Assembly: GCA_946479055.1 (NCBI GenBank)
Contig: CAMLEX010000026.1
Coordinates: 1-14,830 of the forward strand
Reading direction: 5' to 3'
DNA length: 14,830 nucleotides
Source of the DNA: an uncultured Bacteroidota bacterium
GTDB lineage: Bacteria > Bacteroidota > Bacteroidia > Chitinophagales > Chitinophagaceae
In this document: positions 1 through 7,380 of the stretch, one piece after another
Layout of the letters: each line of letters opens with the position of its first letter
Position numbering within the stretch: the stretch's first letter is position 1
The notes under the pieces: model-generated
Told to the model about the DNA's origin: nothing
The model's database searches: none
Seen by the model: the letters and a program-made list of their open reading frames with translations, nothing else
Made by a program: the position numbers and the translations under genes

Positions 1-1
1 C

Positions 2-61
2 GTTCAACACGGTATAAGGGAGGATATATCAATTGATGGCTTTGTAAAGTGGTTTTATTAA
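2..61 (+). CDS. Possible C-terminal tail of a protein cut by the left window edge
   Basis: Only one plus-strand frame is open from the window edge. It gives 19 residues ending in DGFVKWFY and a TAA stop. The residue mix is protein-like (charged helix followed by aromatic residues), but the piece is too short to assign to a family. Chance openness over 60 bases is quite possible, so this is a weak call. Confidence 0.25.
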   Translation, partial: VQHGIREDISIDGFVKWFY

Positions 62-140
62 AATCAAATCACTCTATTTTTCGCTGATATAATCCTTTTT
101 CACAACTGAATATTATCAATGAACTAAACCTGCATTTTAA

Positions 141-272
141 AATACGTTTGGAAAGAAATATGGAATTAAGCTATTCCAGGGGCTTGTCAAGCCGACTTTG
201 AAGTCTATTGATGAAAGAAACAAAGACTGGAACAATGCAGAAGTTGAAATTTTTATGGCAATTAAACATTGA
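141..272 (+). pseudogene. Possible decayed gene fragment (C-terminal remnant, no start codon)
   Basis: After an in-frame TAA at 138-140, this frame encodes about 43 residues (including FGKKYGIKLFQGLVKP and NKDWNNAEVEIFMAIKH) and ends at TGA 270-272. The composition looks like a real soluble protein C-terminus. There is no ATG in frame before the last few residues and no upstream extension in the same frame. A frame change near 145 would join it to a few more plausible residues upstream. I do not recognise the family. It could equally be a chance open frame. Confidence 0.25.
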
Positions 273-308
273 TCAGGCGACTCTGAAGGCGCCATGGATT
301 AATGATAA

Positions 309-342
309 ATGATTGTAATCATAGCAAAATTTTGTATCTTAA
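309..342 (+). promoter_or_regulatory. Candidate Bacteroidota-type promoter with overlapping 14-bp palindrome
   Basis: TTG at 313-315 is followed after 19 bases by TATCTTAA at 335-342. This resembles the Bacteroidota -33 TTG / -7 TAnnTTTG arrangement, with 6 of the 8 positions of the -7 box matching. The box ends 25 bases before the ATG at 368. The sequence ATGATTGTAATCAT (309-322) is a perfect 6-bp inverted repeat around GT and overlaps the -33 element, so it could be an operator. This rests on motif resemblance only. Confidence 0.3.
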
Positions 343-367
343 TCATTCTAAACGAAACTCATAAATT

Positions 368-757
368 ATGAAACCAAAAACTGCATCCCTTATAATTGGA
401 ATTGCTTTCATAGTGGTCGGGCTTCTGGGGTTTATTTCTAATCCAATTGTGGGAGATCCTGATAAAGCAATTTTTCATACTGATACTTTGCATAACATCG
501 TACATATTGTCAGCGGAGTTTTGTTTTTATTTGTGGCATTAGCTATGCCCGCTTCTGCACCTGTTTTTCTTAAAGTTTTTGGAATCATTTATTTTCTTCT
601 TGGCGTTTTAGGGTTGATTACTTTTGGTACAAGCGGAATGGGAAAACTATTGGGCTTTCTTCATGTAAATGGCGCCGACAATTTTTTGCATATTGGACTA
701 GGGATTATCATTTTCCTGGCAGGCACACTCCGGCCAAAAGCCCCGGTGGTAGCTTAA
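368..757 (+). CDS. DUF4383-like small integral membrane protein
   Basis: This 129-residue protein consists almost entirely of four hydrophobic segments, at about residues 7-26, 42-60, 66-88 and 105-120. The third and fourth are separated by a loop containing the motif NGADNFLHIGLG. A first helix ending in GxxGF and a conserved (N)xxDNxLHxxLG before the last helix match the DUF4383 family of four-helix membrane proteins, whose function is unknown. The ATG at 368 gives a short basic N-terminus (MKPK) running straight into the first helix, and a candidate promoter lies just upstream. It is the only confident plus-strand gene here. It is convergent with the PUL and separated from it by about 1.5 kb, so a functional link to glycan use is unlikely. 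It ends with a normal TAA, and a 14-bp palindrome follows 10 bases later. Confidence 0.85.
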   Translation: MKPKTASLIIGIAFIVVGLLGFISNPIVGDPDKAIFHTDTLHNIVHIVSGVLFLFVALAMPASAPVFLKVFGIIYFLLGVLGLITFGTSGMGKLLGFLHVNGADNFLHIGLGIIIFLAGTLRPKAPVVA

Positions 758-766
758 CCGTTGCCA

Positions 767-780
767 ATGCTCCGGAGCAT
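767..780. repeat. 14-bp perfect palindrome downstream of the DUF4383 gene
   Basis: ATGCTCCGGAGCAT is a perfect palindrome starting 10 bases after the DUF4383 stop codon. As RNA it would make a short hairpin with almost no loop, and no T-run follows. It may be a protein-binding site or a transcript-end structure. Confidence 0.45.
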
Positions 781-844
781 ACTGGAATTTCAGACAGATT
801 TGTTAGACGCTTGAGAAATCAGGCGTTTCTGAATATGAATAGGC

Positions 845-873
845 AGGCGATTCAAACAACGTTTGAATCGCCT
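845..873. repeat. Perfect 13-bp-stem hairpin, possible 3'-end structure of the DUF4383 transcript
   Basis: AGGCGATTCAAAC (845-857) and GTTTGAATCGCCT (861-873) are perfect reverse complements around an AAC loop. The stem is very stable, but neither side carries a poly-T tract, so it is not a classical intrinsic terminator. It lies about 90 bases after the DUF4383 stop and may stabilise or end that mRNA. Confidence 0.5.
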
Positions 874-1041
874 CCATGCGATTGAATTTTACCAACGATA
901 GGACATAAAGGGTAAAAAAATGATTACAATTTCATCAGCACCCAATGGACTTTCACCAAACAATATTCATTGATTGTGGAATAAAATCAACATCAAAAGA
1001 AAGATGGGAAGAAATTTACTTTTTTTTTAAGCGATATCAGT

Positions 1042-1200
1042 ATGAATAAACTCATATCCCGGATGGCATCAGAATTGTATTTACCAGAACAACAAATTTT
1101 CATAGGAATTGAATTAAGAAGCGGGGGAGATTTCTATCTTCCCTTTTTTATTTTGAAAAATGTACGCAATACAGGTTTTCGTTTATTATGCTATTATTAA
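1042..1200 (+). CDS. Small unassigned ORF (52 residues), doubtful
   Basis: ATG at 1042 opens a 52-residue frame ending at TAA 1198-1200. It begins MNKLISRMASELYLPEQQ and has a hydrophobic C-terminal half. A second short frame (945-1049) that ends just inside it, in another register, also reads plausibly (ERWEEIYFFFKRYQYE at its end). No promoter, start signal or family supports either one. They may be the two halves of a decayed gene or chance frames. Confidence 0.15.
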   Translation: MNKLISRMASELYLPEQQIFIGIELRSGGDFYLPFFILKNVRNTGFRLLCYY

Positions 1201-1427
1201 TAATTTGTTTCTTTAGTATTAATTAATGCTCGTTTTGTAAGAATACTCAGTATCATTCAGGAAGCAACTTACATAAGCTGCCAAGATTTTAATAGATGCT
1301 CATTAATTGAGAAGATTTATTTTTCCTTTTAACTTTTTGCTGTTCGTTATTTAGGCATTAATGAGATTAAACCTGGCCTCTGCAAGTTTTGTAAAATCAA
1401 AGATATCTCTGCCGAAAATCTACTGTT

Positions 1428-1617
1428 ATGAATAATACTGAAAGGGAAATTCAACAGCTACAGACTGAAATAGATCAGCAAAAATTAAAGGTAAAGGAAG
1501 CTATTAAAAACGGGGCAATGTTTGAAGAAATAAAGAAAAATCACCCTATACATAAACCAACTTGAAAAGAAACTTGCGTCTTATGTAGCAAACCCAAATG
1601 ACAAAAACCAGGTTTGA
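1428..1617 (+). pseudogene. Small coiled-coil protein gene broken by a one-base frameshift
   Basis: ATG at 1428 starts a charged, heptad-like helix (MNNTEREIQQLQTEIDQ and onward) that hits TGA at 1563-1565 after 45 residues. Removing one A from the A5 run at 1536-1540 continues the helix naturally through ITLYINQLEKKLASYV to a TGA at 1615-1617, giving about 62 residues. The restored product looks like a short cytoplasmic coiled-coil protein of unknown function. The break may be a real mutation, a homopolymer sequencing error, or a slippery site. The family is not recognised. Confidence 0.4.
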
Positions 1618-1687
1618 TTCTTTTTCAATTTCTTTCTAATTGCAGGTTTGCATGACTAAAAGACTTTAGCAATCATGCAAACAGCCC

Positions 1688-1723
1688 AAAAAATACCTGA
1701 AAGCAACAGAATGCTTTCAGGTA
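1688..1723 (-). terminator. Rho-independent terminator, minus strand
   Basis: TACCTGAAAGCA (1694-1705) and TGCTTTCAGGTA (1712-1723) form a perfect 12-bp stem with a 6-base loop. On the minus strand the stem is followed directly by six Ts (plus-strand A run 1688-1693). It lies about 500 bases beyond the stop of the fucosidase gene, so it may end the whole PUL transcript with a long 3' UTR, or end a small unrecognised minus-strand RNA. Confidence 0.75.
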
Positions 1724-1834
1724 GAAAAATATTCAGCAAAGCAATGACCTTTGAACGTTGAGTCCACTAGCAATCAATGAGTCCCTTTCTTCCTTATAAC
1801 GCTGCAGCGAGCTAAGATTCCGTATAAAAAATAA

Positions 1835-2032
1835 ATAAAATGGATACATGCCCTCCTCATTGATGCGGGAATCAGGCCTATGCCAGCAGAGCTTAAAACT
1901 GAAAAAGAACTTCTATATGCTACGGCATGACAGAAAAGGACAAATATAAAATGTGAAACCCTGCATTACTGCGTAGAATCCCAATTTGGAGTGGTTCAGG
2001 TATTTGCCGATACAGATAATAATAATAATTGA
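1835..2032 (+). pseudogene. Possible decayed ORF interrupted by TGA
   Basis: One plus-strand frame runs from 1835 to a TGA at 2030-2032, interrupted only by a TGA at 1928-1930. The two sides read KWIHALLIDAGIRPMPAEL and LHYCVESQFGVVQVFAD, which look protein-like. No start codon or family can be assigned, and a single-stop frame of this length can arise by chance. Confidence 0.15.
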
Positions 2033-2225
2033 GTATCAGATTTTTAGATGTAGTGTGGTACAAAAATGGTACAATGTTATCCAAAATATCAAATACTGCT
2101 CTTTAACCTGGTTTGCTTCATATCATCGACTTTCTCATGAATAAAATTAAGACCAGAAATATTTTACTTTTCTCATACTATATAGCACTGAATAATTGAA
2201 ATCAGGCCCAATGGCAGTATACATT

Positions 2226-3581
2226 TTATTTCAGCATTAACTCTATCACCGGCACTTCAATACCAGGTTTGCTGGTTGGAAGTGTCAACGCAACTCCATC
2301 ACCCTCCTCCTTGTATCTTATTTCAGATGCATCATGCAAAAACTGCGCATATTTTATTTTGCCTTTGTAGCCAGGCAGTATCAACGTTTGCCCGGTATAA
2401 TCCATCAGGTGCACATACAATCTTTTTGTAACAGGGTTATATGTAAGTAAAGTGTTTGGAGGCGCTGTAAATGCCACAGGTGCTTGTTTACAACCATAGA
2501 CCGCTTTGTTGTTATACTTCATCCATAAACCCATACTATCTAATGCACGTTGTGCACGGTAATCAAAATAACCCCTTGCAGTGGGGCCAACATTTAGTAT
2601 CAGGTTACCTCCCCTGCTTGTTGCCGTTATCAGTAATGTAAGCAACTGGTGATTGGTTTTCCATGTGGTTTCATCACGGAAATAACCCCATGAACCTGAA
2701 AATGTCTGGCAGGTTTCAAAATATGTGCCTGCGAATTTATCAAGCTCTTCAGGCTTCACCTGTTCAGGTGTTACAAAGTCAGCGCCATCACTGTATTCTT
2801 CAAGATCGAGCCTGTTATCTACAAGTATACCGGGTTGTAATTTTCTTATCATCTTTAATAATTCAACAGAGCCCCAATCATCCTTTCCTTTGCCATGACC
2901 ATTGCTGTTTGGATAAGAAAAATCCAGCCATAAAATATCTATTTTGCCATAATTGGTGAGCAACTCTCTTATCTGTTTGTGCAAATATGTTTTGTATTTA
3001 CTCCAGTCTTTCCCCTTATTTAATCTTGCATAAGCAGTATCTGTTTCATTGGCAGGCTGCAATGGATGCACCCCATCAATCGTAAAATCAGGATGATGCC
3101 AGTCGATCAGCGAATAATAAAAACCAACTTTAATACCTTCCGCACGAAATGCTTCCGCGAACTCTCTTACAAGATCTCTTTTTGCCTGCGTGTTTGTTGC
3201 TTTATAATCTGTGTACTTGCTGTCAAACAAACAAAAACCTTCATGATGCTTGGTAGTAAGCACGGCATATTTCATACCCGCAGCTTTGGCTTGCTTCGCC
3301 CATTCTTTGGGGTTGAACATATCTGGATTAAAATTGTCAAAGTAAGGCTGGTATTGCGCATCGTTCATTCTTTCCCAACGTTTCACCCATTCATGTCTTG
3401 CTGCGCCCGCATATAAGCCCCAATGTATAAACATACCAAACCGATCGTTGGTCCACCATGCCATGCGCAGCTGTTTTTGTTCGGGTGATTCTTTGCCAAT
3501 TTGTTTGGGCTGTGCAATAATTGTCTGAAATGATGATGCTACAATTGTTGCGCCTAATAAAATGTTCTTTAATGATTTCAT
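2226..3581 (-). CDS. Alpha-L-fucosidase, glycoside hydrolase family 29
   Basis: This 451-residue protein should remove alpha-L-fucose from glycans by a retaining mechanism. A Sec signal peptide (MKSLKNILLGATIVASSFQT, cleavage near IIAQ) sends it to the periplasm or beyond. The GH29 TIM-barrel hallmarks appear in order: RFGMFIHWGLYA (47-58), a paired His in LTTKHHEGFCLFDS (H112-H113), YYSLIDWHHP (155-164), the probable nucleophile D220 in ILWLDF, and TCQTFSGSWGY just after E289, a candidate acid/base. RGGNLILNVGP (323-333) closes the catalytic domain. Residues from about 375 onward form a small beta-sandwich typical of GH29. Length and ends fit an intact gene. It is the last gene of the PUL and is separated from the SGNH gene by about 170 bases that carry a repeat-like element. 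The GH29 subfamily, and so the linkage preference, cannot be decided by eye. Confidence 0.95.
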   Translation of the reverse strand: MKSLKNILLGATIVASSFQTIIAQPKQIGKESPEQKQLRMAWWTNDRFGMFIHWGLYAGAARHEWVKRWERMNDAQYQPYFDNFNPDMFNPKEWAKQAKAAGMKYAVLTTKHHEGFCLFDSKYTDYKATNTQAKRDLVREFAEAFRAEGIKVGFYYSLIDWHHPDFTIDGVHPLQPANETDTAYARLNKGKDWSKYKTYLHKQIRELLTNYGKIDILWLDFSYPNSNGHGKGKDDWGSVELLKMIRKLQPGILVDNRLDLEEYSDGADFVTPEQVKPEELDKFAGTYFETCQTFSGSWGYFRDETTWKTNHQLLTLLITATSRGGNLILNVGPTARGYFDYRAQRALDSMGLWMKYNNKAVYGCKQAPVAFTAPPNTLLTYNPVTKRLYVHLMDYTGQTLILPGYKGKIKYAQFLHDASEIRYKEEGDGVALTLPTSKPGIEVPVIELMLK

Positions 3582-3620
3582 GTTTTGATATTTATTGACA
3601 ATGATATTCAGAATACATAT

Positions 3621-3715
3621 TTTTTTAACTAAGCTGTATTGCTACTTTATAGCTGTTACTGTATCGTTCAACCCTTGGGGTTAATAGTTAGCCCCTCGAA
3701 CTATCACGCAATTTT
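3621..3715. repeat. Intergenic repeat-like element between the SGNH and GH29 genes
   Basis: CTGTATTGCTACT (3634-3646) is identical to 14378-14390 in the MITE-like element near susD. Downstream, TTCAACCC...GGGGTT followed by GCCCC and AATTTTATCC occurs in the same order as in that element (14513-14615), but shortened. Two small hairpins fit: AACCC-TTG-GGGTT (3670-3682) and ATAGTT...AACTAT (3684-3704). It is probably a degraded or deleted copy of the same element. Confidence 0.4.
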
Positions 3716-3750
3716 ATCCTGCGGCTGCTATAATTGCATTCGCCTATGAA

Positions 3751-5553
3751 CTATTTCAGATAGCCTGCCAATCGGACCCCAAGTTTTTCATATCCTACTG
3801 CATTGGGATGCAATCCATCGTCAAACAACGACTCATCAATATTTCCTGTTTTATTTAGCAACACTGTTCCGGGATTAATATATTTAATGCGCAACAAATC
3901 CGACAACCTTGCAATGCCTTTATTCAAAACAACGATCCTTTTTTCCATTTGCCTTCCTGGCAATATGCCGGATAACCAAACAGTTGCCTCTGGCTGGCGT
4001 GTTTTAATTTGTTCTACCAGATTTTTTAGTCCCGCAATAATCTCTTCATCATTGTTTTCGGTTAAATTGTTTGTACCGATCATCAGCACAATATTACTTG
4101 CATCAAATCCATCCAGCTCTTCATGATATACCCGTCATAACACGTTTTCAATTTTATCCCAGCCAAACCCAAGATTGTGCATCCCTGCTGGTTGCAAATA
4201 TTTATTCCATGAGGCGGTGCCGCGGGCCAGAGGTGCTTTCGGTTCTCCACCCCAATAATGAATGATCGAGTTGGCAAGAATAACAGACTTCGGCGGATCG
4301 GTTTTATTCAATTGCAGTATTTCGGCATGCCTGCTTCTCCAGTCATAATAACCATCCCTGCTTTGTGTTACAGGACTAGCGGTGGATATATTGACCGAAG
4401 GTTCCTGTAATATATTCCGGATAATTTTTTCATAAGCAGCAGCATACTTCATCATGCCAATATCATTCGGATGAAGGCCATCAACAGTAGTTTCAATATC
4501 CAGCTTAATATCTTTATTGCCAAGCAGAAAAATATTTTGTAACCCTTCGTTTTTCAACTGTGCAAAAACATTTCTCAGTACATTATTTACTTTCTCATAT
4601 TCGTCATGTTTAGCTGTATCAATAATACTCAGCGTATTGCCACTGCTATGCTGCACCAGCAGTATAGGTATTGACGGGTGTTTTTGCTGCAACAGGCTTA
4701 CCGATTCCTTTATTCTTTTCTTCACTTCATCGTCGGTAAAACCCGCACCAGCAGTTAAATTAGGCAAGCAGTCGAGTATATACAGCTTCGCGTCAATTTC
4801 AGTCATTAAATCAATAACGGATTTTTCCAGTCGCCCGCTTCCTGAAAAACCAAGATTGATCAGCGGCCTGTCCAGCTTTCTTTCGAGAATAGCTGTCCAG
4901 GCAAGCCCGGGCCTGGTAGCACATGCGCCCTGTGCGATAGATGTGCCATATACCACAATCGGTTTCTCTGTGCTCAAAGGCATTGGCACAAAATTTTTAG
5001 CAACCGGCACACCTACCTGCAGCCATTGCACAACATTGTACAAGGGAAGAAATAACCTGTATTCGCAATCCCTGCCTGTAAATACATGATCCACTTCAAG
5101 ATTTGAAAAACGGTATTCAATCGTATCGCCAAAAGAAAATCCGCCCTGCGCCCATACCCATTTGCCATTATGATCGATAGCATAAAGGTCAATACCGCTA
5201 ACTCCTGTGGCGGGCATGTGGTTCATAGCAAAACTTCCTTTGTTTTGCACCACATAACGCACAACAATATCGCTTGCATTAGTTTTTAATTTTATATACA
5301 GCCCCGCACTGCTGTGTGAGATATTCCAGACATTTGGATTCAAAGTTTTTTCGGCACGGGCAGGGAACCGGTCGTACTTTTCTTTTACCTCATTTGGCCA
5401 TGCCTGCCCTTCAATAACAGGAAAAGAATTATCCGCAGGGTTCCACCATTTATATTCTTTTGTGTCTTGAGAAAAGCAGGTTATCGCTTTTACAAAACAT
5501 GCAATTGCAACAACAGAAAATTTATAGCTCATCATTGAATATCTAAAATGCAT
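3751..5553 (-). pseudogene. Two-domain SGNH/GDSL esterase interrupted by an in-frame TGA
   Basis: A single 600-codon reading frame is broken only by TGA at 4135-4137 (codon 473). The N-terminus has a Sec signal (MMSYKFSVVAIACFVKAITC). Next comes a jelly-roll domain with the signature GIDLY (120-124), then a first SGNH domain with nucleophile S205 in VYGTSIAQG, GFSGSGR (235-241) and D358/H361 in DGLHP. A second SGNH domain has S429 in ILANSI, GTNN (493-496) and D579/H582 in DGLHP. The TGA falls between the Ser block and the GTNN block, in ENVL-stop-RVYHEELDG. This family usually has Trp (TGG) at that position, so one G-to-A change explains the stop. The truncated product would keep the jelly-roll and first esterase domains. 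Members of this class deacylate sugars. The start overlaps the GH123 stop by 11 bases; M7 or M8 is an alternative start. A restart at GTG 4089 would lack the second Ser. Confidence 0.9.
4135..5553 (-). CDS. Upstream open part of the interrupted SGNH esterase (jelly roll plus first SGNH domain)
   Basis: If the TGA at 4135-4137 is real and read as stop, this 472-residue product is what would be made. It would be a secreted protein with the GxDLY-type N-terminal domain (about 30-190) and one complete SGNH hydrolase domain (about 195-385) carrying S205, D358 and H361, followed by a useless stub of the second domain (about 405-472). It could still act as an acetyl or acyl esterase on the PUL glycan. 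The start overlaps the end of the GH123 gene, which suggests translational coupling. Confidence 0.6.
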   Translation of the reverse strand: MHFRYSMMSYKFSVVAIACFVKAITCFSQDTKEYKWWNPADNSFPVIEGQAWPNEVKEKYDRFPARAEKTLNPNVWNISHSSAGLYIKLKTNASDIVVRYVVQNKGSFAMNHMPATGVSGIDLYAIDHNGKWVWAQGGFSFGDTIEYRFSNLEVDHVFTGRDCEYRLFLPLYNVVQWLQVGVPVAKNFVPMPLSTEKPIVVYGTSIAQGACATRPGLAWTAILERKLDRPLINLGFSGSGRLEKSVIDLMTEIDAKLYILDCLPNLTAGAGFTDDEVKKRIKESVSLLQQKHPSIPILLVQHSSGNTLSIIDTAKHDEYEKVNNVLRNVFAQLKNEGLQNIFLLGNKDIKLDIETTVDGLHPNDIGMMKYAAAYEKIIRNILQEPSVNISTASPVTQSRDGYYDWRSRHAEILQLNKTDPPKSVILANSIIHYWGGEPKAPLARGTASWNKYLQPAGMHNLGFGWDKIENVL

Positions 5554-7315
5554 CTAATACCGCTTTTGCTTTTTGCAACATGTCTGCTGCTGATTCCTGC
5601 TCCAATGCTTTTGTATTAAACTCACCCAGCATTGCTTCAAGTTGCTGCAGTTTTTTGTTTTCGCCTTTTTTTATACACTGCTCTTTGAGTATCCGTATTT
5701 TTTCATAATCCTGGACACCTTCTATCAATCTTTCAAAACGAATTGAACTGCCGCCGGGGTAAACAAAATAAGTATCTCCCGAAGACCATGTACTGAACCG
5801 TGCATCCTGCATAGGATTTTGTGGCCAGCAATTATAGGCCCATCGCAAATAACCATTGTAATTTTGTGCAGCAGCATACCAGCCCAGCCATACAGCTTCG
5901 GCAGTCGGCGAAAAAGTAAATGTGTTTGGATGCCCTTCCCAGCAATAGGTGTAATAGGTGGTAGGCAAACCCGCTGCCACACGTTTTTCTTTGATTGTAT
6001 TATCAAAATTTTCTGCAGAAGCAATGCAATAATCATATATTTCATTCGCTATTTCAACGTGATAACTTCCCGCTAAAGAAATTTTAAAACTCTTATCTAT
6101 ACTTTTTACCAGTGCAATCACTTTCTGCATATCAACAAGTGGTCTTTCATCCATTGCTATAGCTGTTTTACTAAACCATCCTTTCTGTTTAAGATGTGTT
6201 GCAAAATCGGTAAGCATGGGCCGCCAATGCGCCTCATATTCCGGCGTTCCTGTTTTGGCAATGAGCAATGTGTCTTTCCCTGCGGCTTCATCGTAATAAT
6301 AAAACTTATTGTTCCAGGGAACCATCGTGTAACAGTTGACCAGTTTATCAATGCCAAGCTCCATCATATAGCTCACCCATTGATCAAAGATGGCATAATC
6401 ATAAGCCCAGGTGCCATCTTTTTGCTTTATCCATTTTATCATTGACTTATAAATATCATAAGTTTGTCCGCGCCATGGGTCATAAATCATACTTACCGTA
6501 ATGGCTTTCTGTCCTGCATTTGCGAGCATTTGCATAGAAGGGCGCATAAGATCAAAATGTTCTTTACTCCATTCTTTTTGAGCAAACACTCTTGCTACCG
6601 AATAAGGGTTTTGCCAGAGATCCAGGTGGAACCGCCAATCTTTTGGTGCAGGCAATGTATGAGGCTTAACGTTTACTATGTAAGTAAGTTCATAAGCTCT
6701 GCGAGCAATAGTCACCTGCAATTTGCCTGTATAACTACCGGCAACCGTATTCCCTGGAATAGCTATGCTTAACCATACCGGTTGTACGGTATAAGCGTCT
6801 ATGCTCTTTTCAGGAATAAAATCAATACCATCGGCAACCAAAGAAGAATCAGATTCATCGGCCGGCAGAATACCACAACCATGACCTTCTTTATTCAATC
6901 CATCTGACAAAACATATCGCACAAAACCTGTCGTAACGGCAGTAGCCGGAATGCGATGTCCCTTATTGTCCGTCAATGCACCAGCTTTGACAAACACTTT
7001 TGCTAATTTTCTTTTTGTTGCTATTATAAACTGCGTATGCACCCTCTCTCCTTTCCATGCTACGGCAGTCCAGTTTTTTTGAGGCGTATTAATGGCTGGA
7101 GCCTTGTTTTTCTCATAACGCACATTAATATCTCCAAAGCTTATCAGTATGTCCGGAACAAGTGCATCCCATGATTGCTGATCAATTGGTTTGGGATTGG
7201 AAAACTCCCGGTAATCAATATTTTTATTATGCTTATCAGCGGCATTCCATGTTTGTGCATATACAAACCTGCATCCTAAGCAAAGACATAAAATAAAAAC
7301 GGTTCTGTAATTCAT
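5543..7315 (-). CDS. GH123-type beta-N-acetylgalactosaminidase (DUF4091 family)
   Basis: This 590-residue secreted enzyme has a signal peptide with cleavage near FVYA-QT (residue 20). An N-terminal beta-sandwich (about 50-220) precedes a TIM barrel (about 225-560). The family's adjacent catalytic pair is visible as D389-E390 in IAMDERPL. GH123 enzymes use substrate-assisted catalysis, in which the Asp supports the N-acetyl group and the Glu is the acid/base. Other family features are LRWAYNCWPQNPM (489-501), GDTYFVYPGGSSIRFE (513-528) and GVQDYE (533-538). The expected reaction is release of terminal beta-GalNAc from glycolipids or mucin-like chains, although many DUF4091 proteins remain uncharacterised. 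The stop overlaps the start of the SGNH gene by 11 bases. A strong intrinsic terminator sits 14 bases upstream of the ATG, so expression may be uncoupled from GH89. The gene appears intact. Confidence 0.88.
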   Translation of the reverse strand: MNYRTVFILCLCLGCRFVYAQTWNAADKHNKNIDYREFSNPKPIDQQSWDALVPDILISFGDINVRYEKNKAPAINTPQKNWTAVAWKGERVHTQFIIATKRKLAKVFVKAGALTDNKGHRIPATAVTTGFVRYVLSDGLNKEGHGCGILPADESDSSLVADGIDFIPEKSIDAYTVQPVWLSIAIPGNTVAGSYTGKLQVTIARRAYELTYIVNVKPHTLPAPKDWRFHLDLWQNPYSVARVFAQKEWSKEHFDLMRPSMQMLANAGQKAITVSMIYDPWRGQTYDIYKSMIKWIKQKDGTWAYDYAIFDQWVSYMMELGIDKLVNCYTMVPWNNKFYYYDEAAGKDTLLIAKTGTPEYEAHWRPMLTDFATHLKQKGWFSKTAIAMDERPLVDMQKVIALVKSIDKSFKISLAGSYHVEIANEIYDYCIASAENFDNTIKEKRVAAGLPTTYYTYCWEGHPNTFTFSPTAEAVWLGWYAAAQNYNGYLRWAYNCWPQNPMQDARFSTWSSGDTYFVYPGGSSIRFERLIEGVQDYEKIRILKEQCIKKGENKKLQQLEAMLGEFNTKALEQESAADMLQKAKAVLDAF

Positions 7316-7329
7316 GATGAATGATTAAT

Positions 7330-7360
7330 AAAAAAAGCCGCTGGTGAGAACACCAACGAC
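7330..7360 (-). terminator. Rho-independent terminator between the GH89 and GH123 genes
   Basis: On the minus strand, GTCGTTGGTG-TTCT-CACCAGCGGC forms a 10-bp stem with two G-U pairs and a four-base loop, followed directly by seven Ts (plus-strand A run 7330-7336). It begins 16 bases after the GH89 stop and ends 14 bases before the GH123 start. It probably ends or attenuates the upstream PUL transcript. No room for a promoter is left between it and GH123. Confidence 0.8.
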
Positions 7361-7361
7361 T

Positions 7362-7380
7362 AACTGCTATGAACTGCTAT
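7362..7380. repeat. Short direct repeat AACTGCTAT twice, at the GH89 stop codon
   Basis: AACTGCTAT occurs at 7362-7370 and again at 7372-7380, with a 10-base period. The second unit contains the GH89 stop (TAG on the minus strand, 7377-7379). It looks like a small slippage duplication and has no clear role. Confidence 0.6.

Larger units (their letters stand above)
758..2225. other. Gene-poor convergent intergenic region
   Basis: This stretch of nearly 1.5 kb lies between the 3' ends of the plus-strand DUF4383 gene and the minus-strand fucosidase gene. No reading frame beyond about 65 codons is convincing. It contains a 14-bp palindrome (767-780), a 13-bp-stem hairpin (845-873), two small unassigned frames (945-1049 and 1042-1200), a frameshifted coiled-coil ORF (1428-1617), a minus-strand terminator (1688-1723) and a frame broken by one TGA (1835-2032). 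The mixture of short broken frames suggests decayed genes. Confidence 0.6.

Noticed and set aside
327..334. AAATTTTG as the -7 promoter box for the DUF4383 gene
   Set aside because: Its distance to the upstream TTG (11 bases) is too short for the Bacteroidota promoter pattern. TATCTTAA at 335-342 has the right spacing.
4135..4137. Programmed recoding of TGA as selenocysteine or Trp in the SGNH gene
   Set aside because: The expected residue is Trp, not Cys, no strong stem-loop directly after the TGA is evident, and the other genes use TGG for Trp without internal TGA. A nonsense mutation or sequence error is simpler.
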